A DNA stretch of 64,000 bases from Arcicella sp034931005 (GTDB lineage: Bacteria; Bacteroidota; Bacteroidia; Cytophagales; Spirosomataceae), in the NCBI RefSeq assembly GCF_034931005.1, contig NZ_JAYGIN010000023.1, positions 1 to 64,000 on the forward strand, given 5' to 3'. The translations under genes and the position numbers were made by a program. Numbering within the stretch: position 1 is the stretch's first letter; each line of letters begins with the position of its first letter. Under the pieces are notes generated by a model. It did no database searches and was not told where the DNA came from. It worked only from the letters and a program-made list of their open reading frames with translations. This document shows positions 1-12,200 of this stretch, piece by piece.

Positions 1-3000
1 GTGTAAATTACGTTTTCACCTACGTTGGGCGTAGGATTATTTACGGTTTTCGTCAAACTCAAATCCGATTGTTGTCCGCCAATTAAAACACCGCCTGTAT
101 CATCTTGACCGTCTAAAGTGCCTGTATTGGGTTGTGAATCTGAATCAAATTGGTCAGATTTACTTACTTCTGCTCGGTTTAAAATACTGCCTGATTGCGT
201 TACTTTGGCTACAAAACTTAGACTTCTTGTTGCTCCCAATGGGATATTCGCAATTGTGCCTGTAAGCGTTCCTGCATTGTTAATTAAATCTGAAGATGAT
301 ATAAATTGTAAACCTGCTGGCAACACGTCTTTTACCTCTACATTGGTCGCTACATTTGGACCTTCGTTGGTTACTGAAATTGTGTAAGTTACATCGGTAT
401 TGACACTTGGGTTTGTATTCGATACCGTTTTGGTCAAACTTAAATCGGTAATTTGAGGGGTAATTGTTACACTTCCAATATCATCTTGACCATCGGTAGT
501 TCCTGTATTTGGTTGAGAATCAATATCAAATTGGTCAGATTTTGAGATTTCGGCTTTGTTCGTGATACTTGCAGATTGGGAAACCTGTGCTACAAAAGTC
601 AATGTTTGAGGATTCCCAACTGTAACTGTCAATGGTAATGTACTTGTCAATGTGCCGTTCACATTGGTAAAATCCGAGCTACTCACAAACACAATACCAG
701 CAGGAAGAATGTCTTTTACCTCCACATTTGTAGCTGTACTTGTACCAGCATTATTAATTGTGATTGTATAAGTAATATTATCTCCAACATTTGGCGTTGA
801 ATTGCTTACGGTTTTGGTCAAACTTAAATCTGATAACTGGGCGTTCAAATAAATTGCCCCTACGTCATCTTGACCATCTACAATTCCTGTATTAACCTGA
901 CTATCAGGGTCAAACTGGTCTGACTTGGTAATCTCTGCTTTATTTGTTATTCCTCCTGAAGTAGTAATAATTGCCTTAAATTTTAAGGTTACAGAGCCAT
1001 TTACAGGAATTGTCAAAATATTATTTGACAATAACACTCCCGATGTATTTGTAAAGTCTGTACTACTGGTAAATTGTAATCCAGCAGGTAGAACGTCTTT
1101 AACCTGTACATTGGTGGCGATATTTGCTCCTGCATTATTTACTAACAAGGTAAATTCTACTTCATCTCCTACATTGGCATTGGCATTGTTTACAAATTTT
1201 TGTAAACTCAAATCGGCTATACGCACTTGTACACTTGTACTATCGGTATCATCTTCACCATTCAAGATACCATTATTGGGTGATGAATCTGGGTCAGGCA
1301 CATTGCTGGAAGCAATTTCCGTATTATTGGTAATTTTGCCAGTACCAGTTACTTGAGCAACAAATTTCAAAGTCTGACTTTGTCCAACTCCTAAATTTGA
1401 AACTTGTCCTATCAGTGTTCCATTCGTGTTAGCAAAGGTTGAAGAACTAACAAATTGTAAACCTGCGGGCAGTACATCACGTACGCTTGCAGATGTTACG
1501 GCACTTGGCCCAGCATTGGTGATGGTGATGGTGAATTCTACATTTTCATTTGGATTAACGATTGCTTTATCAACTGTTTTTGTCAAACTTAAATCGGCTA
1601 AAATTCCTCCTACTGTTATTTCATCGGTATCGTCTTCGTTGTTTGTTGTGCCATTATTAACCTGAGAATCAGTATCAAATTGGTCAGATTTTGTAATTTG
1701 AGCGGCATTAATAATATTCCCAGCTTGGGTTATTTGGGCTGTAAAAGTCAAACTTTGTGTTACTCCTGCCGCTAAACTTGGAATTGTTGCCGTTAGTGTT
1801 CCTGCATTATTCGTAAAATTTCCTGCATTTACTAAATTTAAACCTACTGGCAATACGTCTTTTACTTCTACATTGGTAGCCGTTGATGGGCCAGCATTAC
1901 TTATTTCAATGGTATAAGTTATATTATCGCCAACGTTTGCAGATAATGGGGTGGCTAATTTTACTAAACTTAAATCAGCAACTTGTGGGATAATGGTAGC
2001 ATAACCTGTATCATCTTGACCATCTGCGGTTCCAGTATTTGGCTGAGAGTCAGGGTCAAACTGGTCTGATGTTGAAATTTCAGCTTTGTTAATGATGGTA
2101 GTAGATTGCGTTACTTGTGCTGTAAATGTCAAGGTTTTGGGAGTACCAACGGCAATTGTTAAATTTGATACGGTTAATATTCCTGCATTATTAGTAAAAT
2201 CTGTACTTCCAACAAAACTTAACCCAAATGGCAAGACATCTTTTACCTCAACTCCTGTTGCGATAGATGGCCCTGCATTATTAACGGTGATGGTATAAGT
2301 AATGATTTCGCCTACATTTGGTGAGGCAGGTGTTCCTGCGGCAGGCGTTCCTGTGGTGGTTGAAACTGATTTTGTTAGGCTCAAATCTGATTGTTGTCCA
2401 CCAATCAAAACACCTCCTGTATCATCTTGACCGTCTTCTGTACCAGTATTTACCTGAGAATCAATATCATACACATCAGATTTCGACACCTCCGCTTTAT
2501 TCAAAATTGCCCCTGCTTGTGTCACTTTGGCGACGAAAGTAAGTGTTACAATTCCTCCCGATGAAATAGTTGGGATATTATTTGAGAAAAGTACACCCGA
2601 AGTATTAATAAAATCTGTACTTGAAACGAATTGTAAACCTGTTGGCAAAACGTCTTTTACTTGAACATTTGTTGCTGCATCTGTACCATCATTGTTAACC
2701 GTGACAGTGTAAGTAATATTTTCACCAACGTTTGGATTCGTTTTTGAAACCGTTTTTGTCAAACTTAAATCTGCTGTTTTGGGCGTTAAAATCGCATCAT
2801 CCGTATCATCTTGACCGTCTTCTGTACCTGTATTGGGTTGTGAATCTGGGTCAAATTGGTCTGATTTTGACACTTCTACTTTATTTGTAATGCTGACAGG
2901 TTGAGAAACCCGTGCTACAAATGTTAATGTTTTGGTACCTACTGGCAAACTTGCAATTTGAGAAGTTAATGTTCCATTTAAGTTAATAAAATCTGTGCTT

Positions 3001-6000
3001 GATACAAATTGTAAACCCACAGGTAAAATATCTTTCACCTCTATATTGGTAGCCGTTGACGGACCAACATTGGTTACTGTAATGGTATAAGTGATGTTAT
3101 CGCCTACATTGGGAGTAGTATTTGAAACAACTTTTGCTAAACTTAAATCTGATTGTTGACCTCCTATCAAAACGCCTCCTGTATCATCTTGACCGTCTTC
3201 TGTACCTGTATTTGGCTGAGAATCAGGGTCAAACTCATCTGACTTTGATACCTCTGCTTTGTTTAAAATAGCATTTGAGTTCAAAACTTTGGCTACAAAA
3301 CTGAAAGATTTGGTAGCTCCTATGGCAATCGTATTGACTGTTCCCGATAGCGTTCCAGCAGTATTGGTTAAATCAGCAGATGACACAAATTGTAATCCTG
3401 CTGGCAAAATATCTTTTACCTCAACATTGGTAGCAATATCTGGGCCTGCATTGGTGACATTAATGGTATAAGTTATGTTTGCGTTGACATTGGGAGCTGT
3501 ATTAGAGACGGTTTTGGTCAAACTCAAATCTGATTGTTTCGGAATAATGGTAGCACTTCCTGCATCATCTTGTCCATCAGTTGTACCTGTATTGGGCTGA
3601 GAATCGGGGTCGTATTGGTCTGCACTACTAATTTCTGCACTGTTGACTATGGTTGTGGCAGTTTGTACTACACCAACAAACGTCAATACTTTAGGTGTAC
3701 CTACTGGAATACTCGCTATGTTTGCCGTTAATGTGCCAGACGAATTCGTGAAATCTGAGCTTGATACAAAATTGATTCCTGCTGGCAACACATCACGAAC
3801 GGCAACGTTTGTTGCCACACTTGGCCCTGCATTATTTACCGTAATAGTATAAGTAATATTTTCACCAACATTAGGGTTGGTTTTTGAAACTACTTTGGTT
3901 AAACTCAAATCTGCTTGTTGACCTCCAATTAATACGCCTCCAGTATCATCTTGTCCATCTTCTGTACCTGTATTTGGCTGAGAATCAGGGTCAAATTGGT
4001 CTGAAGTCAAAACTTCCGCTTTGTTCAAAATACTTCCTGCTTGCGTAACTGTTGCTACGAAAGTCAAAACTCTTTGCCCACCCGCAGTAATTGATGCAAT
4101 ATTATTTGAAATTAATAATCCTGATGTATTCACAAAGTCGCTACTACTCACAAAAGTTAAGCCCACAGGCAACACATCTTTTACTTTTACATTGGTAGCA
4201 TTATCTGTTCCTTTGTTTAGCACTGTGATGGTATAAGTAATATTTTCACCAACGTTAGGATTCGTTTTTGAAACCGTTTTGGTCAATTCCAAATCTGCTT
4301 GACGCACTCTAATTGATTCGTTTTCGGTATCATCTTCGCCATTGTCTGTTCCATTATTTGGCGTAGAATCTGAATCAGGGACATCACTACTTGCAATTTG
4401 AGCTTTATTAGTAATGATACCCGTTCCTGTTACTTTTGCTTGAAATGTAAAAACAATACTTGTATTTGCTTGAAGATTTGAGAAATTTCCAACTAAAATT
4501 CCATTGTTATTGGTCAAAGTTGAACTTGACACAAATGTTAAACCAACTGGTAAAGCATCTGAAACAGAACCTGTGGTTACTGCATTGGGGCCAGCATTTG
4601 AAACGGTAATGGTAAATGTGACTATTTCATTGGGATTAACCTCTGAATTACTTACAGTCTTTATTAAGCTCAAATCTGCTAATTGCCCCGCTATGGTAAT
4701 ATTTCCAGTATCATCTTGTCCGTCTGTTGTACCAGTATCGGGTTGTGAATCTATATCGTATTGGTCAGATTTTGTAACTTGTGCTTCATTTTTAAGTGAG
4801 CCTGCTTGTGTAACTCTTGCGATATACGTCAAGATTTTTGACGTTCCAGAAGCAATGGTTAATCCTGAAGCCGTGAGGGTTTGTCCTGCGGCAGTAAAAT
4901 CACTACTCGAAATAAACAATAACCCTGTTGGCAATATATCTTTTACCTCCACATTAGTAGCTGTATTTGCCCCTGCATTGCTCACGGTAATGGTATAAGT
5001 AATATTATCTCCTACATTTACAGACAATTGGCTTGTGCTTTTCACCAATGATAAATCAGCCGTTTGAATTGTTAGTGGAGCATCATCTGTATCATCTTGT
5101 CCATCTGCTGTACCTGTATTGGGTTGTGAATCGGGGTCAAATTGGTTAACCGTTTTCACCTCTGCTCTATTATTGATGATTAATGCCGTATTTACAGCAG
5201 GTGTTAAAACTCTGGCGTTAAAAGTTAAATTGATAGGCGTTCCAACCAATACTGTCATTGGCGAAGTATTGGTTAATGTTCCTAAAGTATTGGTTAAAGT
5301 TCCCGATGAAACAAATTGTAAACCTGTTGGTAAAATATCTTGAATGGTTACGTTTGTAGCCGTACTTGGCCCTGCGTTAGCCACTGTGATGGTATAAGTT
5401 ACAACATCGCCCACATTTGGATTGGTATTGGAAACCGATTTTTGCAAACTCAAATCTGCTTGTTGTCCGCCAATCAAAACCCCACCTGTATCATCCTGAC
5501 CGTCTTCTGTGCCTGTATTGGGCTGAGAATCAGGGTCGTATTGGTCAGACATTGAAACTTCTGCTTTGTTCAAAATACTACCTGCTTGGGTAACGGTTGC
5601 TACAAAAGTGAGAGCAACCGAACCATTGACAGGAATTGTGGCGATGTTAGTGGATAATAACGTTCCTGATGTGTTCGTGAAATTTACCGATGAAACAAAA
5701 CTCAAACCTGCTGGCAAAATGTCTTTTACTTGAATGTTTGTTGCTGTTGAAGGCCCTGCATTTGAAACCGTAATGGTATAAGTAATATTTGAGCCAACAT
5801 TTGGATTGGCATTTGAAACCGTTTTTGTTAAACTCAAATCCGCTTGCTGAGCATTAATATCTACCGAACTTCTATCGTCTTCAGCGTTGGCAGTGCCATT
5901 GCCATGTGGTGAATCAATATCTGGTTGGTCAGCTAATGACACCTCAGCAGCATTAGTAATTAATCCTGACGACAAAACCTTCGCCACAAAAGTCACTGAA

Positions 6001-6240
6001 GCAGAAGCATTTACAGCAATATTCGGAATGACTGCCGTCAAAGTACCTGCTACATTTGTTAAATTGGCAGAACTCACAAATTGTAACCCTGCTGGCAATA
6101 CGTCTTTTACCTCCACATTGGTGGCAGTATTAGGCCCTGCATTAGTTACTGTAATTGTATAAATAATATTTTCGCCTACATTTGGATCGGCAGGCGTTCC
6201 TGTTATTTTCGATACCGTTTTAGTCAGACTTAAATCTGCC
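1..6240 (-). repeat. DUF11 tandem array, about 16 units of about 385 bp
   Basis: Coding repeats inside the giant protein. Each unit reads (N to C) as an ADLSLTKTV start, a PNVGxNITYTI strand, NAGPxxATNVEVKD, LPxGLxFVS, a central GTL segment, then AEVSKxDQxDxDSxPN and an acidic EDGQDDT end. Every second unit tends to end in GGVLIGGQQ (near 75-95, 2395, 3160, 3920 and 5465), with degenerate versions at other expected places (near 850, 1620, 4690). This gives a higher-order unit of about 765 bp. Confidence 0.8.
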
Positions 6241-9200
6241 TGATTTTGAATCGTTACAGGTGTTGGAGTGTTGCCCGTTGGCGTTGGGTCTGTTCCATTA
6301 TTCGATACATCAGAAGAACTTCCGCCCGTTGTACCTGTACCAGTGGCAGTTACACTATTCAAGAAAATGTTATTTCCTGTATAACCATTTAATTTTATAT
6401 TTACCGTGAACAAGTATGTATTGCTTGTATTAGGTGCTAAAGTTCCTGAACCTGTCAAAAGGTTTTGTGCAGATGGTGTTCCTAAAAATCCTGTATTTAT
6501 ATCACTCGCTCCAGACTTACTAACCACGGTATAAGTGATTGGCGACACAAACGTTGTCGCTAAATTCTCAGTTACTTGAACATTATTTAAGGTAACATTT
6601 CCAACATTTTTGGTAATTACCTGATAAGTAACATTATAACTACCATCACCTTGTAATGAAGGAGAACCAACCGTAGATTTTGCAACGCCAATAATTGGGT
6701 TTGAAATGGTTACAGGCGTAGGCGTATTTTCTCCACTGTCTCCTCCATAACCATTGGAGTTGGGGTCAATGGCAGTTTCTACACCATTATTTGATAAATC
6801 TGATACTGTTTGAGCAGACGGATTGATACCCGTTGCAGTCACTTGATTATTGAATATTGTTTGTGTTGAACCATTGAGCGTAACCCGTACTGTAAAAGTT
6901 ATTGTACGAGACTGCCCTGCTGTTAGTGTTGATGTATTAGCACCATTTACTAATAATAAATTATTCGCTCCACTACCTGTAAACGAACTTTCTGGGGCTA
7001 AAGGAGCAAGTGTTTGTGGACTTTGCGAAATAGTATAAGTAGCTGGTGATGGAAAAGTTGCAGATAAATCATCTGCTACTTGTACACCTGTCAGGTTTAC
7101 ATTTCCAATGTTTTTTACCGTTACGGTATAAGGAACATCATAAACGCCATCTGATATTTTTAGAGGTGTACCTACCGACTTTGCAACCCCAATATTACCA
7201 TTTACAATAGATACTGGAGTGGGTGTATCTTCTCCTAAGTCTCTCGGATTATTGTTTCCATTCGGGTCGATAGCAGTACTTCCGCCATTGTTTGAAATAT
7301 CAGAAATAGCACTAATTGTTCCTCCAGAATTGGTTGCTCCAGCCGAAGCCGTGTTATTAAAAAGTGTTTGTGCTGAGCCATTTAAACTAACTCTTACCGT
7401 AAAAGTGATAGTTCTTGTTGCACCAATTGCTAAGGTAGAAGAAGCTGAATTTAATAAATTTTGAGCATTGTTTCCATCAAAAGAACTATTAATCGTAAAT
7501 GGAGACGATGTTGATTTTACCGTAATTGAGTAGGTAATGGGGCTTGGAAAAGTAGTGTTTAAATTGTCTGTAACTTGTACATTTGCTAAGGCTACATTAC
7601 CCAAGTTTTTTACCGTTACGGTATAAGGAACATCATAAACGCCATTGGTTACTAATACTGGACTTCCTACTGATTTGGCAAGACCAAGCACTGGATTATC
7701 AGTACAACTAATATTGGTAGTTGTGGTATTGGTACAGTTTGTAGTACGGTCTTTTATGGTAATGGTATAAGCTCCATTGGTTAAATTACTGAATATATTA
7801 GAGGACTGAAAACCACCTGCCCCCAAAGCATAATCTAATGAACCTCCTGTTGGATTTGTTGCTCCTATAACCGTAATTACACCTGTCCCTGCACCACCCA
7901 CACACGAAGGCGTAGCCGATGAAAGTGTTGGTTTAGGGCGAACAACTACCGTCATTTCATCATAAGAAGTACAATTTCCTGAAGCACCAATTGTCCAACG
8001 ATAGGTATAAGTTCCTGCTAATAAACCTGTTACAGTTGTGGCAGGAGAATTGACATTGGTTATTACTTCTGGAGAACCTACTGGCCCAGCCACTTTTGTC
8101 CATGTGCCAGTACCAACCGTAGGGGTGTTACCCGCCATCGTAAGAGTCTGTCCTTCACAAATAGTTTGACTTATTCCTGCAATGGCAGGCGTTGGCGAAG
8201 CTACAATATTGACGATTATCTCATCAAAAGATGTTTGGCAATCGTTTGGAGAATTTACCCCCGTTGAAACCGTCCAACGGAAAGTATATTGCCCTAAATC
8301 CGTCCCAACCACTTGCGAAGTTGGAGAATTTGGCGATAAGAAAGTTACATTCGGATTTCCAGATGGTTTTGCAATTTGTGTCCAAGTTCCTGTCCCTGCT
8401 GTTGGAGTAGCAGCACTCAAATTGACTGGCGAAAACTGACAAACAATTTGGTCTGTACCAGCATTGGCGGCACTTGGTACGGCTAAATTTCTGATAATCA
8501 TTGTATCACGAGAGATACAAGCACCAGAGGTTATCGTCCAGATATATTTATAAGTTCCTGCTGATAAACTCAAAGCCGTTGTAGCAGGGCTTGTACCTGC
8601 CGCAGGAGAAAATACCGAATAAGGCGAATCTGTTGTTTTTGACCATGCTCCTGTTCCTACGGTTGGTGTATTTCCTGTAATATTGGCGGCAGTTCCATTA
8701 CAAATGGTTTGGTCAATCCCTGCATTGGCTGTTGTTGGTGCTGGGTCTGGTACATTTATCGTAACTTCATCAAATGATGGTGTACAAGGGCCATTTGAAA
8801 TAGTCCATCTAAAAACATAAACTCCAGAAGCATCTATTCCTGTAATATCAGTAGTAGCTACTTGCGGATTCAAAATTGTTGGCGTTGGTAATGTACCAGG
8901 TGTTTTTGAGACTAATGTCCACATACCTTGTCCAACAGTTGGTACATTTGCCGTCATTTTTACCGTTGGTGGGCAAACCGTTTTATCAACCCCAGCATTT
9001 GCAACGGTGGGTGTTTGAAAATTCTCAATTCTTACTTCATCACCAATTACACAAGTACCATTAGTGATTGTCCATTTTAATAAATATAATCCATACTTAC
9101 TGTTTGAACCAATATTTAAAGTGGCATTGGGTGCTGTGGCATTGGAAAGCGTAGCATTTGATGTACCTGTTGGTTGTGACAAGATTGCCCATTGCCCCGA

Positions 9201-12200
9201 CTGTCCCACAGGAACTGGATTAGGAATTACATCTCCAGAACCATTCAAATTAATAGCCGAACCTTCGCAAAATTGTTTATTAACTCCTGCACTTGGTGTA
9301 CTCCCTGCTGCCGAAACAGTTACCGTAACTTGGTCGAAAGTGGGAATTATACAACCAGAAGCATTCAAATTTCTATCAATGGTATAATTAAAAATATATG
9401 TTCCTGTTGTCAAGCCTGTTACAACGGCGGCATTGGAAGGCGAAGACGTTGGTGTTATTGTTTGAAAACCTGGGCCTAATAGTTTTATCCAAGTTCCAGA
9501 AGGTCCATTACCAACTAAGGTTACTGAATTGCTCAAACATACACTTTGGTCTGCTCCTGCGTTAGAAGCCTCTTGTACATAAACATCTACTTCGTCAAAA
9601 GTTACAGGGCAATTAACACCCCCCGAAACTGTCCATCTAAATTTATAATTACCTTGTACTAATCCTGAGACTGTTATAGAAGGTGAGGTACTACTTGAAA
9701 AACCTACTGACGAAGGAGCATTTCCAACAATCGACCAATAACCTTGACTGTCTGCATTAATAGCATCAGCATTGATATTTACCGTTGAATTTGGAGGACA
9801 TACCTGTAAACTCGAAGCTGCAATATTGGCAACACTCGTTGAAAATGAAACTCTAATTGTTACATCTGCTTGTGTTCCATTATTACATGAACCATTGGTA
9901 ATCGTCCAACGGAAAACATAATCTCCAGCAACTAAGCTGTTGATAGTCGTTGTTGGCAAATTAACATCTACAATGTTTGCCAGCGAAGGACCCGAAACCT
10001 GAGTCCATGTTCCTACACCTACTCCAGGATTATTGCCAGCCAATGTAGCAGTAGTTCCACAAAGGGTTTGGGTTGAACCTGCCGAAGCCACTGGAAGTGC
10101 AGAATTGATGGTTACTCTTATTGTATCGTTTGAAGTACAAATACCGTCAGTAATTGTCCAAACAAATTTATATGTACCTGCCTGTAAGCCTGTTGCTTGT
10201 GCATTGGCTTGACTCGCATTAGGTGAAAAACTGGGTACTGCACTACCAGACGGGCGACTTACATTTGTCCATATACCCGTATTGGGTGCTGTCGGAGCGG
10301 TTGCACCGAGTGTCACACTTGTGCTACCTATTGATGCACAAATATCCACTCCTGCATTCGCATCTCCAGGCCCTTGTTCAGTACCAGAAGTAATCTGTAC
10401 AATATCTGATGAAGTAGAACAACTCCCACCACCCGTCTGTGGAAGACTCACAACTGTCCATTGCAATTGATAAACTGTATTTATTATCAGGTTTTGTAAT
10501 TTGGCATTGGGGTCATTGATATTTGTAAAAGTCGGAGCCGTTCCTGCTGGAACTTGCCCAACTACTGCCCAAGTTCCCTGTTGTCTTCTGAGAGGTACAT
10601 TCGCATTCAACTGAACAGAAGTACCCAAACAAACAGGAGCTTGGTCTGCCCCTGCCATGGCAACTGGTGGTACTCTCACCACTACCAATACATCATCCGT
10701 ATTTTTGGCACAAGATGGGCCATTCTCAATAGTCCATCTCAACACATAGTCACCTGTTAGTAAATTAGCAACGTTAGAGGTATTGGAAGTAATATTAGAA
10801 AACGTAGCTACCGATGGCCCTGATACCTGCGACCAACGTCCTACGCCCGTTGCAGGAATATTACCTGCTAAGTTAGTATTGGATATTCCACAAGCTAACA
10901 CTTGGTCTGTTCCCGAATTTGAAGCTGTTGGCGAAATAGAAATATTGATTTTTATATCGTCGGTTACGGTTTGACAGTCTGACCCCTGCGAAGAATTTCT
11001 GATAAAACGGACTACATAATCCCCTGCCACCGTCAAGCCAGTAATTGTTTGAGGACTTCCCGATGAATTTACAGGAGAAGCCATCACGGCTGTTGGGCCT
11101 GAAATAATTTGATATTGTGTATAAAGCCCCCCCGATTGTGTATAGGCAACAGAAGCAGAGGTAACATTACAAGCCAAAACTTGGTCTGCACCTACCGAAA
11201 TACTCGGAGGCGTTTGATTATAAATTTGAACCGTATTGTTGGTTGAACATCCCGTTGCGGCATTGGTAATTGTATATCTAAACTGATGATAGGCATTAGA
11301 CACTAAACCCGTTACCGTAGTAGTTGGTGAGGTTGGCGATACAATTACGGGTGAACCTCCTCCATTATTAACAACCGTCCACAAAACAGTTTCGCCTACA
11401 AAAGATGGAGATGGGCCATTCAATACTACTGAAGTACGTCCATCACAAAACGTAATGTCCGCCATAGCTCCTACTTGTGTTATTGACTGCGAAGGAGCAG
11501 GTACAACAATCGTAACTTCATCTGAGCCATTTGTACAAGCACCAGATGCCGTTAATCTAAACACATACGTACCTTCTCTTAAATTACAAACTTGTGGATT
11601 GCGGATATTGGCATTGGAAAAAGTAGCAATCGTTGGGCCACTAACCTGCGACCATGTAGTAGTTTGCCCGCCTGTGCCATTGCCTTCAAAAGTTCCGTTT
11701 AAAGTAGTACAAGTTGACACAGAATAACACGCCACATTAGCAGCAATATTTTGGTCTGCTCCTGCATTGACCGTAGGCACACCGCCAAGGTTTGTAATGA
11801 TAACGTCATCAGTGGTTTGGCAACCATTAGAACTTGTAATTATATATCTTAACGTAGAAGTACCAGCACTGGTCTGAGAAAGCGTTATTGACGGACTCAC
11901 AACACTACCTGACGATAAACTCACTCCTGCATTATTTGCCCCTACAATTTGCCAAACTACGGTTTCTCCAGCATTGGCGGGAGTATTTCCTGAGATAGTA
12001 TAAACACCTGGACAATAAGTGGCATCAGCTCCTGCATTAGCGATTGAGATTGGATTAACCGTAATTCTGACCTCATCAAAAATCAATTCCTCATCTTGAC
12101 AAAGCCCTGTTAAGCGAAAAATATAAACCTGACTTGGCGTAGTTCCAAGTATTGAAGGATTTAAAATATTAGGATTAGAAATCACCACTGACGGGCCTCC

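Noticed and set aside
118..11727. Many plus-strand open frames of 60-164 codons over the left giant gene
   Set aside because: They are shadows of the minus-strand repeat protein: they recur with its period and have no recognisable domains.
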